64,000 nt of DNA from Macrocybe gigantea (lineage: Eukaryota; Basidiomycota; Agaricomycetes; Agaricales; Callistosporiaceae), in assembly GCA_011319805.1 (NCBI GenBank), contig SJRY01000244.1, positions 186,001-250,000 on the forward strand. The letters are read 5' to 3'. Below, in pieces: positions 1-11,629 of the stretch. The notes below the pieces were generated by a model. That model was not told the origin of the DNA and did not search any database. It saw only the letters and a program-made list of their open reading frames with translations. The first letter of the stretch is position 1, and each line of letters opens with the position of its first letter. A program made the position numbers and the translations under genes.

Positions 1-196
1 ACTAAAGTTCCAGGTTAGGATCCTCAAGTCACGCTTCCACGCTCAACCCAATTTTTTTCTGACCACATGCCTTTCGTTTCTCTCCTCAGACTTTCCTCTG
101 CCTAGAGCAAATTGTAATTCTATCCCCAACTGGTGACGGAGACGGAGCCTCTCAAGCCCACTCTTCACCCTCCACTCTCCTTCGCAAGTTATAATT

Positions 197-2718
197 ATGG
201 CAACGACAGCCGTATCCCCTCCTCCCCCTAACCCGCCGTTTTTCGGACGTAGCGACGCTGGAAGCTTGCGATCTTTCCGCGACAAGGTGTCCGTCCCAAA
301 GACCCGGTCATTGAAGGGCAAGAAATCCATGCTCATGCCCGTTCCGAGCATCTTTGGTCTCAGACGCGGCGTCCAGGCTTCCGAACCTGAGAGCACACAT
401 GGGGCGATTGGCATTACACCGGTCGTGAATCTATGTCTGTAGCAGCGAAAGCAGAGGAGCCATCGAGGTGAGCTCCACGGCATCTTTATTTTGTCACGAC
501 TTTAAAGTCCGTCGTTCGCAGCTCACAACCGTCGTCCTCCCAACCCGCGGAGATGGAGAGCCACCGAAACGCCGAGAAAAAGTAAGCTCCGAGGTCTTTG
601 GCGCCTCCAAACACCGTTAGTTTGACAAAATCTGCGTCATTTCAGTGCGGACGTTCTAAAGCGGCCACGATCCAAATCAAGGACGATATTGCGCCTTATA
701 ACCACCAAGCTCCAGCCCCACTCGACGCCATCGCCCACGTCTCCACGCTCCCGGTCTCACGTCCCCGCGCCACCTTCCCATTCCGCGTTCCGCGAGAATC
801 GCGAAGCCGCGCTCCGCGAACGCGGGCTCCTCCCGCCACTGCAGCCTAACAAGGACCTCAGCAGGCAAGAACGTGAACAAGACCAGCGCATCCCCATCGT
901 CAGCCCCGCGGAGCAGCAGATCGTCCAGGTTGAAGATGAGGAGAGCCGTCGTGAGGTCGTCACGGCTGCGAGCCTCGTCAAGCAGGAATGGGAGGCCAAG
1001 AACCGCACAGAGCACGTTCAAATCGAACGCATGAAGTCGTTCCGCTTCGGAGGGGCCCACTCTTCCACGGCGGATGCGCATGAGGTCGCTGATGCCGTTA
1101 GTACTGATCCTGGTGCTGATCCGTCGGTGAACAATGCCCTCCCGACCGTGCCAGAAGTCGATACCCCTATCCCGTCCCCAACATCTCCCCCGCATGTGCC
1201 TGCATCTTCGGAACGGCCTGATGGATCCGATTCGGGCACCGTTCTGCCACCTTCGCTGCAAAGCAAGCGTTCCGCACCGCGCTTGGGCCTCACAGTTGAT
1301 TCTGGCCTCGCGAACGGTTTGCTGCACCCGTCGTCACAGGCGTCTCCTTCAACCAAGCACGATCCATATCATATTCCTCTTCCCCCCTCCCCCGCTCCTT
1401 CCATACGAAGCATACATGCTGCCCCAGATGGCGGTGCTTCATCGCCACTGTTCTCCGCCTCGATACCTCTCCCCCCATCTCCGAATCCAAACACACTTTC
1501 TGCCAGCTCAACAGCGCCGGCGGACAATCCTTCACCGCCTGTCATCTCGCTCTCCCCACCTGTGATCAATGATCTGGAGCAGTCGTCAAGCGGCGCACCA
1601 TCGGAGCCACCACACGAAGACGCCATCTCGGATAGCGAGCTCCCACCGCTGACGCACTCGCGCACGCTATCGTCCGCGCAGCAGAGGCAGCTCGCGGCGT
1701 CCGAGTCCGACTCGTCAATCACGGCGCCGCCTTCGCTCGACACGTCATCGCAGACGATGACAATCTCCACTCTGGGCACCTCCGAGTCGTCGTCGGGCTC
1801 GCCCCTTGGCGCGAAGCCGAAGACGCTTTTGGGCGCGCACAGCAATCTCAAGCTCAAGGTGCATGAAAGCAACATCCCGATCATCGTCGAGAGCCCGATT
1901 GAGGAGCGCTTGTCTGCGACAGGCATTTTCTTGAAGCCCGTGCTGGAGGACGAGAAGACGGCCGTGCGCGTGTGCGACGAGCCAATCGACGAAGCGTTGA
2001 GCGAGCGCGAGGAAAATGGTGTCGATGATCATGAGCAGGACGACAGTGTGCAGCCTGAACAGGAGGACCAAGGCCTGCACGCGCCGCGCGGAAGACCTGT
2101 CCTCCGCGGCCACACGGACCCCACCGCGAACGCAACGTCCGGTACTGCCCTGGGCGCATCGGCTGCGAAATCAAATTCGCGGCCAGAACGACGCAAGTCG
2201 TTCAACCCGTTCGCTAAGCGCGGCATACGCTGGACACTGAGACGCCATCGAACCGTCTCTCGATGGCCGCGTCGATCCGGCGTTCTGTCGTTGGCACGCT
2301 CATCCGCAGGTCGAGTCCTGCTGCCGATGCGAAGGCGAGAGCGGCTGTGGCAATAGCAAAGGCTGCGTCGACGAGTCCAAAGCCAAAAATGTTCGATGCC
2401 TCACACCTCCCACCTTCGCCCTCGCTCCCGTCGACCTTTGCCGCCGTCCAAGCTCAAGCTCAAGCACCAGCGCAGCCGCGCCCGTCGATGTCCTCGTCGT
2501 CCGGCTCTATGACGTCCTCAGGCTCTCATTCGGCGGCGCGCACGCGGTTCGCGATGCGCAGACGGAGCTCCGACGTGGGGGCGCGTGGGACGGGCTTCAG
2601 CCCACCACGACAGGCCGTGTCGCCTACGCTGCACAGTCGGGGGAGCATCTTGTTCGAGATGAACAACATCGAGGATGAGGAGACGCGGCGTGTCACGGAG
2701 CTTGCCTTTTTGGGTTGA
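197..2718 (+). CDS. Ser/Pro-rich low-complexity protein, function unknown
   Basis: I do not recognise a domain. Three exons are supported: 197-467, 522-581 and 646-2718, with GTGAGC and GTAAGC donors and CGCAG and TTTCAG acceptors. The protein of about 800 residues begins MATTAVSPPPP. It has a basic patch after exon 2 (residues KRPRSKSR), then long Ser/Pro/Thr-rich, probably disordered sequence. It ends in a short acidic block (residues FEMNNIEDEETRRVTELAF) that looks more conserved than the rest. The sequence as given needs two one-base corrections. The frame opened at 197 must drop back by one near the GGGG run at 401-404 to join the exon 1 end. A second drop is needed between about 2218 and 2235 to reach the final open frame. 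With both, the coding length is a multiple of three (802 codons). Intracellular, regulatory or scaffold-like roles are possible, but nothing in the sequence decides this. Confidence 0.7.
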
Positions 2719-3350
2719 GACCGTTCATGCCTACCTGCTTGTCGTCTGTGATAGTGAAGTCGTTCTCGCTGCCTAACTACGTCTCGTCTTAATTCCCCCA
2801 TTCTGTTGTTTATACCTGCACGATTCTGCCTCTTCTGTGGGAGGGACACACTGAGGACCCTTTATTTCCCTGCTCGGCAACTGCTTTCGTGTCAACATTT
2901 TCGTGCATATTTCAGTGAAATAGTCAAACCTGTCGCATAGCCATTTTCTCTCATCTCACTCCTTGGGCTCTGGATTCGATTTTCACTGGTTTCCCTACTT
3001 ATTTTCTTCGCCTCGTCTTTCTAGTATTGTGCTGCCTGTTGGGTGTATTGCTATAATTCTGTCTGGATCTTTCTCTCTTCCAATTTAATCTTGTAACCTC
3101 GTCGCTCCTTTTTTTTTCGTTATATACCATTGGAACACAAAGCAGGGTAATTATTCTCGAACATATAACCCTGCCATTCTACCCTACGGCGCACTCGATA
3201 ATGATACTAATAAATCAACAACGCTAGTCCGTCAAGAGAAGGGAGAACTGAAGGAGCGCAGGGTGGAGACTTGGGATCGTACAATAACTTACACATCCAA
3301 CAAAGCCTGCCGGAGGCAAGCACTCGGTGCACCTGGCAAGACACAAAGAC
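2719..3350. other. Convergent 3' ends, no gene seen
   Basis: This 630-bp gap lies between two genes transcribed toward each other. It is T-rich on the plus strand, with pyrimidine runs and AT-rich stretches typical of fungal 3' UTRs. No coding exon, RNA gene or repeat is evident. Confidence 0.5.
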
Positions 3351-4726
3351 TCAAGAACGCGAAGGATACGCGGGAGGTGGTTCGTAAGCCGAAGTAGATT
3401 CGGTCCCCCACATCGAAGGCGCACGCGGTCGATGAGGGTGGTCCACCCGCCCGAACGCCCCGCTAACGCTCGTCCATCCGTCATGCGGACTCGTGGGTGA
3501 CGCCGGCGAGGCCATCTCCGACATGATCATCGTGCTCGAGCCGCCCACAGTCCCGAGCGTCATCCCGTCCTGCGTAGGCCGCCGAGTGGCTTCCTGCGGC
3601 GAGAACCACGCAGGGCTCTTGCGCTGCATGTGCGAAAGAGGCTCGTCTTGTATCGAGGGCACCACCCTTTGCATCATCTCGGGCTGAACGTGGCGGTGGG
3701 CGACTGTGGGTTGGCGGGTTCGCTGAGGACCAGAGGGTCCACGCGCGATTCGATTCCTAAAGGACGTCGTCTGGTGAGGCAGAAGAGGGCGAGGGCTGCG
3801 ATGACGAAAATGCCCAAGAAAGTGCCCAGCACGCTGCCAAGGATGACCGCTGTCTTGTCATTCCTCGTCGATGACGATGCCGTGGCTGTAACCGTGACTG
3901 CGGATCCACCTGATGTTGCACTGGAAAGACGAAAGACAGAGTTAACACGCCGATCACCACGTGTCGAAAGATCGCTTACGAAGGTGAGCTGGAGGCCGGT
4001 GTAGAAGGTAGGGTTTTACCATTCAACGCCTTTGCCTAGTCGGGGTGAATGATCGGCATGCCAACCTGGCACGAATTTACGTACTTGGAATGCTGAAAAG
4101 GTCTGGCTTGCGCTGGGATTGACGGCGAAGACTGCGCCGCTCGCACAGTTGCTAACAATTGGAAAAAGGCTCCAGGTCAAAAAAAGGGAAAAAAAATTCG
4201 CTGTGCACGAAACACTGATGAACGTACTTCGACTGATTGTCAAAGAACCACAGCGACGACTGATTCTGTACTGTCAGCGTGTACGTTGAGAACCACGCTG
4301 CATCATAAGTTGTTTTAAGAGGCCCGGTGTCCACGCCGCCTGACAAGGCTTTGCAAGGATTTTCAAAGGTCGACTGAGTGATCCTCTGAAGTGCGTCTTA
4401 TTGAGCCATTCTTCACGTAGAAACGAAGGAGACGCACGTGAACTGAGAATGGGCTGTATGTCTTTGAGCCCGAGTCGTTAAAAGGCAGGAATGAAGACAT
4501 ACAGTCCGAAGATAATCTTATCGCCAGCCGCGGCCGTCACACTGAAGAAACGTGTCTACGGTAAGGCCACGACTTCAGTATAAAACGCAGGAGCGACGTA
4601 CTTTGTAGGGTCGAACGAAGGCGGATTGCTCGCGCCGACAAGCACAAGATGCGAGCTTTGAGCGTTGGCTGGCCATGTATACAACAATGCCGTCAAGACA
4701 CCACCTCCAAGGACGAGCGACAGCAT
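3351..4726 (-). CDS. Cupredoxin-domain extracellular serine-rich membrane protein
   Basis: Seven exons give about 343 residues: 4602-4726, 4503-4541, 4438-4453 (16 nt), 4228-4385, 4085-4151, 3980-4035 and 3351-3920. The product has a signal peptide (MLSLVLGGGVLTALLYTWPA). A fungal cupredoxin-like domain follows, with the blocks VTAAAGDKIIF, ITQSTFENPC and a later Cys before AVF(A)VNP, as in extracellular serine-rich proteins. A Ser/Thr-rich linker leads to one transmembrane helix (VILGSVLGTFLGIFVIAALA) with a basic stop-transfer (TRRRP), and then a Pro-rich cytoplasmic tail ending PPPAYPSRS. The expected topology is cell surface with a cytoplasmic tail. Copper binding is not certain because not all ligand positions are clear. 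The tail reaches an in-frame stop near 3680 unless one base is restored. That single correction makes the total length divisible by three. A 47-nt intron with a GTCCTC donor would be an alternative repair. Confidence 0.82.
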
Positions 4727-7700
4727 ATCGGAGAGGGATGAGATGATTGAGCAGAGGAACTGAAACACGCCTAGCGCGCCGAGCAAACGCACAGATGACG
4801 CCAGACCTAAGTTACTTATCAGGCCTGCATCCCTATGCTACGAACGTCAGGGACAATAGTTGATGCGGCGCCGCTGATCCATGTATGATGGAGAATAATT
4901 ATACCGAAAGATGCTCGTTGAGCCATGTTTCGAGGACGCGATACGTGATCATCAAGGACAAGTTTTGTCTATCGCGATGCGCTGTAGGTCGAGAGATGGG
5001 CTGGAATCTGGTCCTTGGTTGCGATACATTTCTGCGACGAAACATTGGTGGTTATGACGGGCATTGGGGCGTCCGTATGTCTATTTCACGCGTTCGGCGA
5101 ATAAAAAAATGATCTGAGAGGAAGATGCAATTTAGGGCGTGTTGATGAACCACAATCAAAAAAATAACTTTGATGCACTCCTTCGACCCTCTTCGTCGTC
5201 AAGCTCCAAGGGAGAAAGTCACTAATAAACAATCATCATATGACAGCATGGCGAGCACGGCCATCAATAATGTTTCGCCACCACAAAGACATTGTTCTTT
5301 CCTAGATCCGTTCGTTCGAGGCAGCGGGAACTGGGGCCCAAAAAGGGATTCACGGCCCGCCACCTCAAGAAAAGCTTGTTTAGACAACGCAGCTTGGAAT
5401 CGCGGGAACTCTGGCAAAATGGCGGGACTAGCTTAACACTCCTCGTGGGCTTGGGCTCTCAATTTTACCTAGTTGCCATCTCAGCCCGGTTCAACAGCCG
5501 TAGCTTTGGTGCCACCATCTGACACCCGGAATCGCGGGTCCGACCATACGCGCTCCCTACTCGCTATTCGGCCAATGCATCGGTTTACCCGCACATGTTT
5601 TTTTTCTCGCTTGCGTCTCGGAAAGGCATCCATGACCGGTTACTTTGAAATCATCACGTCTTGCCACAGGAGAGGATTCCAACCGGCCCTGGCGACACAG
5701 GAGCGTCAAGACTTTTGGGTCACAGTGGTTTCTCCCAGCCAACGTCAGGCCCTGCCTGGACTTTGTTCCTTGCTGTCATTTCCTGACTTGTAACAGAATT
5801 TCGGGCTTCTCGACTTTCCCTCCCCTTCTCCATTGTTTCCCAAAGGACTTCGATGCAACCTTTCTCTCTCATCCTCCCCGCGCATAGCCGCCTCAGTCAA
5901 TCAGCTGCCGGCTCCGGCTTTCTCCATCCCATGACCTGGAACCAAGTCTCGTCCGGCTCTAGATCCTCGTCCCGGTTTTCCCCACTCAGTTCAGAACTCT
6001 TGTCAAACAATGTCCAAGGTGTCAATACCTTCTGAATTTTCGTCGTTGAATACATTGCCTCTCGGGCCCCACAGTCATCCCCGATCGAAACCGAGTCATC
6101 GCATCCAGTACATCTCTTGCTCGTTGGAATACAGCAAAAGAATCTCGTTTTCGAGGTAATAAAGTGCCTCCGCGCAAGCCTATCGGACGCTAGAAGCACT
6201 GTTTGAAAGCACCCAGAGGAACTTTGTTTGATGTAATCAAGCACGAGACCGCTCTGAGTCACGATGGAGGGACTGAACGGACATAACGGAAGCGCTGCCG
6301 GACCATCAAAGTGCAAAGTGCCACACTGAGTCGGGGAAGGATATGCTCGCCGCGCACCTACCTACACGGACACGTCGTCACTACCCGAGTCCTGGAAATG
6401 CACACCGTTACCACAGAAGCAGGATTCCTAACAAGTCATCCATGACTTTCGAGCTGCGTTTCGTTTTCACTCGACGCCCCAGGACCTTTCCTCCTTTATC
6501 CATTCGCCCAGTTTAGGCACCTCGCTTATCCTCGTCCTCCCATTCGTCAAGAGCCAAGTTGCCATAACCCGTAACTTGCAGCATCAAAGGAAGAGAGCAT
6601 TCTAAATTGCGAGGCACGCACAATCGGAGCTCGCATCCATATAGCCACTCCGGCCCGGGCCTGTGGTAACGCACGAAAGAAGCTCGCCGCCCAAGTCTTC
6701 GAATCACTACATCAAGTCGCGTGAACAGGGAAAAAAAAAGATTGCAGGTATGTGCCGACTTCTCGAAAGAAAGATTCCAAACCAAAACGGAAAGATCTCC
6801 AAACTTTCGTCGGACAATCAAATGCAAGGAAATGCGGGATCGCGGATGAGATATCATCACTATCAATATCAGCCACAGAAACGGGGTCTTGCTCTACGCG
6901 GTTGCGGCTCAATGCACGATCTCTCCTATTTTTCGTGCTGATGGCGGATACTTTTCAAGGTCGAACGCGACAGAGTGGCGACTTTGGAATCCACGATCAG
7001 CTCTGCAAACTCTAGTGTTCGAAGGGATCTTAACCTCGTCACGATGCCTTCGAGCCACTCAACTTACGAGACTCCTCATTGTCTGCCATGTATGGCAAAA
7101 GAAGGTGATCATGCCCAAACGATCAAAGCCCGAGTGCTCCTTTCGCCGATCGGTGGCAATATTCAATACCCTAGAATATCTCTTCCTAACCATCTGACTC
7201 AAGATTTTGCGGCAAGGCACGGGATAGCTCGAAGGCCTGTGTGTAGCACACTCCATAGATGGAAACCTTCCACAGCATATGCACCCGCTCAACCGGCATC
7301 GAAATGCGCGCATATATATATGCGGTTGGACTGGTGGCATCGCACAGCCCCGCGGTGGCATACGACAGCTTCTGAAAAGCAGTTTCAGATTTATATGTGG
7401 AGCAAGTGCACATGAGATTGATTCATGAAAGGACGTCGCTAGTGAAGAGTTTTCTTTGTCACGGCATTTTCCACGATTCCTCAAAGGTATTTATACGGAG
7501 TAGGCGATGATGGGCTAGTCAGCTTTCAGGATCCAGATGGAGATTGCAGTGCTCCCGTTTGAATTCAAATTCTGTTGTTTGTTTTTGCATTCGGGTGTTG
7601 CAAGTTCTAGGACACGGCCGCGGAGACAAAAACGAACAAGAGAACTTGTCGACGGATGACAGGGTCTTGGCACGAGACCAACGCTGACGACGATTGCCTT

Positions 7701-8591
7701 TTTCCTCAAAGAGCGGAAAAATTTTTTGTCGCGTAAGCAAGGCGGAACACAGTCGGTTTCCACACTTAGCAGGATGGAGCGAATGACGTTTGGCTGATTT
7801 TGGGTTCTTAGTGGGCCCAAGAGCATGCGAAGGGGCTGTGGGGATCGAGCGATGCTGTGTATTTATCACGTATGTGTTCTCATGGATGGCGTCATGTGGA
7901 CGCTTTCCCGAATCTCGACGGGATCTTTCTGTTGAGCTGTTCTGGTTGTTATTTTATATCGGGTTAAGCCCGTGGAACCCTGTAATGGATCGTCCCGAAA
8001 TGGCAGAGGGTTGAAGATGCAACTTGAAAAAAGCGGCTGTGGCTCCATCATGATGCAACGGAGACTTGTCATTGTCAAGGCTTCCAAACTCGAAATGGCA
8101 AAGAAGCCAGAGGCTTGCGAGGGTGTTGCTGTTTCTGGTTCTTTGCAAGGCCCATGAGAGTTTTTCGAATGAGCATGTTTCGGCGGAGTTGAGTCAACTT
8201 GACTGACTCGTTCGGTCTGAGAAGCCTTATCGCTGCCTGCAGGCGCGAATCATTGAAGCTTGGTCATCCCGGGGACATGCCGTCAACGTCTGGCCCTGAA
8301 ATGCGGGGTAGACAAGTGAAGAAGGCACCAACGGCAACTGCGCGTGTATTGCGTTATCTGTGGAACTCTTGCTTGGATGGGCGGGCGGGGCTTGTCCTGC
8401 CCTTGAGCTGGAGCGGCAAAGGGGGCCTGGACGCGTCTCGATCGTGATCTGGTGGTTGTTTCCCTGCATGAATATGAATCATCGTCGTGGTAGTCGTGAA
8501 TGGAAGATGGTTGGGAGTTGTTTGGGGCGAAATAGATTTGCGTCAGGGCACGTGGCATTGATATAATTATTGGAATTTAGAGCCCCCAAGC
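4727..8591. other. 3.9-kb gap without a recognisable gene
   Basis: The gap is flanked by the 5' ends of a minus-strand and a plus-strand gene, so it should contain both promoters. Open frames here are short, overlap on both strands and lack splice-supported continuation or family motifs. An AT palindrome sits at 7309-7324. I see nothing else that can be supported. Confidence 0.5.
7309..7324. repeat. Perfect AT-core palindrome
   Basis: The sequence CGC-(AT)5-GCG is its own reverse complement. It is nested in a wider imperfect inverted repeat with CAACCG at about 7290 and CGGTTG at about 7323. It could form a cruciform or bind a dimeric factor, but could equally be a chance dinucleotide expansion. 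Confidence 0.5.
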
Positions 8592-8598
8592 TTATAAA
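8592..8598 (+). promoter_or_regulatory. TATA box for the orphan gene starting at 8644
   Basis: The sequence TTATAAAG lies about 46-52 bp upstream of the ATG at 8644. It is only 6-13 bp upstream of another in-frame ATG at 8605. Transcription normally starts about 25-35 bp downstream of a TATA box, which would place the 8605 ATG outside the mRNA. This favours translation from 8644. Confidence 0.55.
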
Positions 8599-8643
8599 GG
8601 TCTCATGACCCAAACTGATGTCTCTCCTACTCACCCCACAACC

Positions 8644-9448
8644 ATGTCCAGCTTCATCGCACCCACCAGCAACAACAGCAACGTCCAGAAACCCTCCAGC
8701 CCCATCAACATCAACACAGCTGCCCGGCGCATGCGTTCCGCGTCCATGTCCTCGGGATCATCATCATCAGACGGCTCTGCTTCAGACGTATACACCCCTG
8801 CTTCCGCCTCCTTCACATCCACCCAGCGGCCCTCCGGCGGGGTTCCATCCCCCGGCACGTCGCCCATCCTTTCCTACTTTCTAGGCACTTCACCCACCAA
8901 GACTGCTCCCCCCGCCACGTTCCCGTTCAATCGCAAATTCGGGCCTCCGCCCGTTTTTGAAGGTGCCTTTTAATCTCCTCGACGCAATGTATTGATCAGC
9001 TGATCAAAATTCTCAGAAGAAGAAGAGGTTCCTGTCAGCGCGCATGCGCGCAGGGCTACCACCGCCGTCGCTGACCGCTTCGGTCACCAGCCGCAGACTC
9101 AGCCGCTCCCCGAAGCCCGTGTTGAGAGGGGCACCGGTCTCCTCAGAAGACTGTCCTTGAGCAGCATCGCATTTTCCAAAGTATGTCCTGCATATCGTCA
9201 ATAGATGTTTCGGTCTGTTGACTTTATAGGTCCTGCAGCCCCACAATGAAGCCCTGCCACGATCTGCCTCCCCTCCCAGCCCACCTCCAAACTCTGCCGT
9301 GAGCCCGACGACGGGGCAGTCGCTCCCTTTTGCAAGGGACGCCAAGCCTCGTCGATCGGCCACTATGAGCAACTCCTCCAAGCCGCGTAGGGCCCCTTCG
9401 CCTATGGGCGAGCGCATACTTAAAGGGCATTTTGACGGCTTCAATTAA
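8644..9448 (+). CDS. Conserved agaricomycete protein of unknown function (233 aa)
   Basis: Three exons, 8644-8962, 9017-9180 and 9230-9448, join with standard GT-AG sites and give 233 residues. The start at 8644 was chosen because a TATA box at 8592 would leave the in-frame ATG at 8605 untranscribed. The protein is Ser/Pro-rich with short ordered-looking blocks: TAARRMRSAS near the N-terminus, SPGTSPILSYFLGTSPTKT in the middle, GLLRRLSLSSIAFSK at the end of exon 2, and a C-terminus PSPMGERILKGHFDGFN. From memory this block order is characteristic of an uncharacterised protein found across mushroom-forming fungi. No enzyme motif, signal peptide or membrane helix is visible. The RRxS sequences look like basophilic kinase sites. 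It converges on CTF8. Confidence 0.85.
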
Positions 9449-9977
9449 ATCTCAAGAATGCGTCTCCTTTTTCCTTCTCCTCTAGGTCTCTGTCCGAATA
9501 CCCCACCAACATCCCAATCGGACTTGTTTACGACGCTTCACGATCTCCTTGAAGTACATCCCATTCCCGCCCCTCAGGATATCTAATCGCCGCATCATGT
9601 TCTTATTTGTCACGTCATTGACACAACCGCATAAACGCCACTCCTCTCGCCTTGCCCTTTGAAGTATATTGTTCAGTAACGATCCTTTCTCTGGTGCTGC
9701 TGCGCTGAAACCTCAGTGAGCACGTCAAGCGTTACTCTCGCGTCCTTTCTTACATTGTCGTCCCAGAAAACCTATTTATTGATCGCGTGTATCAGTAATT
9801 GACGCTGCTCTTACAGTTTTCTTTTTCGTTCTTGACTTGTTTCATTTTCTTGCGCCTGTGCATTACACCATGTTGTACATCAGAGTGTACCAACCCCGGC
9901 TATTTATTGATCATACAGAAAATCTCTTCTTTCCACGACGACGATAAGTGTCCGAGAAAAACGGATGCGGTTTTGCC
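9449..9977. other. Convergent intergenic region, no gene seen
   Basis: The 529 bp between two convergent stop codons are T-rich and without a supported exon. This is most likely the two 3' UTRs. Confidence 0.5.
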
Positions 9978-10588
9978 TTACGAGCCTGTCTTGCTCACGA
10001 TGGGCATCGGGCGCTTCGAAAAGATGATCTTGCGCTTGACCAAGGCGATGATGTCCCAGCCTGAAGGTGGCTGTCTATTGTCAGGCGTTCTGCTTCCACT
10101 TTCGATTTCGTCTTCTCCTTCACCATCCATGTCAACGTCCATGTCGGCGTCGGTTCGGTCGATCGTTATCGCTTCAGCGTCACGGGCGTGATTGTCTTCA
10201 GCGTGAACGGGCTGAACGGGCTTGGAGCGCGCGAGGACGGCGACGGCCTTCGGCATGTTCATGATCTTGCCTTCCAGAAGGTGATGCCCGATCCGGAGCG
10301 TCGCTTTCATCTGTCGAAGGGGCCGATTTAAAAAAAAAAAAAAAAAAGAAGGGAGAAGGTTCGATTCACATTGCTCTCATCCACGGACAGGCGCCCGACG
10401 AGCCCGCCGTCGCGCTCACGCGCGTCGCCAGAGGGCGTCTCGACGTCCAGCGCGCCCTGCAGCTCGATCAGCACCACCTCGTCGTGCGAGATTCGCGCGA
10501 GGCCGGGAGGGAGCTTTGCGTTTCCGTCGGTGCGGTCTGCAGAGGCGGTGATGGTGGAGTTGGGGTTCAGCCGGATGGGGATGATCAT
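9978..10588 (-). CDS. CTF8: Ctf8, subunit of the Ctf18-RFC clamp loader
   Basis: Two exons, 10370-10588 and 9978-10310, encode 183 residues. The N-terminus (MIIPIRL) and the block TLRIGHHLLEGK followed by a hydrophobic strand (KAVAVLA) match the Ctf8 family. So does the C-terminal block VKRKIIFSKRPMPIV. Ctf8 binds Dcc1 and Ctf18 in an alternative replication factor C. That complex loads or unloads PCNA and supports sister-chromatid cohesion in the nucleus. An acidic insert rich in Asp/Glu (about residues 115-140) separates the conserved blocks, as in other fungi. The 59-nt intron carries an 18-base T run on the coding strand (10330-10347). Length is usual for the family. Another clamp-loader subunit lies at 62-64 kb. 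Confidence 0.88.
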
Positions 10589-11629
10589 TTTTTCTGTTTC
10601 ATGAGATGTTAATGGGAGGATAGACGCGTAGCGCGTTGTTTGCGGTGAGCAAACAGATTTCTTGCATCAATTGTGGTCCCTCAGTCACGCTTTTATCTGG
10701 TAATCACATCGCCATCATGGCACAGGCTCCATCTTCTTATCTTCGAACGTGTCACTCCCAGAATCAAGCCCTTCCAGCTTGGTCCTGATATCGTTTTAAA
10801 ACGAGGCAACACCTTTACCCACGTCAACAGCAGCGTCCTCAATGTTCTTCACCACTGTCTCAGCGAGATCTTTGAACTTTGTCCCAGCAGCGGCAAACTT
10901 GCCCGCCAAGGCACGCATCGCTCGCATTTCCATGGGCTGACGAAAGGAATTTAAAAAAGAAAACAATCTCGATCAGTTCCACGGACTCGTGTTCGGAAAA
11001 AGGACGCAGTGACCGTACAAAGTCGGTGACAACGACAACGGTCCTAATCCTAATGAGATATGCCGCATTGACGATGGCATCTGTTTTCGTGTGTCCGATT
11101 TAAGATCGCCGGGTTCCAAAAGAAAGGCAGTGGAAATGCGTCATCCTGCACTGGCGCCAACTGTGGAACAAAAACATCTGAGACGGAGCAAGACTTGTGG
11201 ATCGAACAGGCGATACCCATGGGCGCGAGAGCTGCCAGGCATCCTGACACGGCACACACGAAATCAGTCACTAGCGCCCTCCTCTCTCTATGCAGTGCAA
11301 GTTCTGGGTGTGGGCGACGCACGTACAATGTCACAAGGCCTCGCGACGAGTTTTAGTGAAGAGGAGTCCGAAACCAATGGCCGAGTACTTGAGTGGAATG
11401 AAAAAGCGAGAGAACGCGTGGGCGACTTTTGGACAGAGCTCTTTCTTGCGTTAAACCTGCCCAACAGCAATAATGCAGCGAGAAGACGAAGACGAATCCT
11501 ACTCCTTGATTTACTCCGGAAACGCAGTGTTTTAGCCACATTCATGCTGAGAGCCCAAAGAAAAAGAATAAAAGAAGATTCATACAATAAAAATACAACA
11601 AGATCTGCAATTCTCCAATATATGCGCAC
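10589..11629. other. Gap between CTF8 5' end and lipase 3' end
   Basis: It contains the CTF8 promoter. The only item of note is a 45-codon minus-strand open frame at 10796-10933 (listed separately). A 201-codon plus-strand frame at 11091-11696 has a non-ATG start and overlaps the antisense end of the lipase. I do not consider it a gene. Confidence 0.4.
10796..10933 (-). CDS. Possible small gene or terminal exon, 45 codons
   Basis: An ATG-started frame of 45 codons ends in TAA. It is preceded at the right distance by a plausible 3' splice site (pyrimidine-rich, ending TTTCGTCAG), so it may be the last exon of a longer gene. The predicted peptide is Ala/Lys/Val-rich and strongly amphipathic helical (for example GKFAAAGTKFKDLAET). 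I could not find a convincing upstream exon, and I do not recognise the family. It may be chance. Confidence 0.2.
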   Translation of the reverse strand: MEMRAMRALAGKFAAAGTKFKDLAETVVKNIEDAAVDVGKGVASF

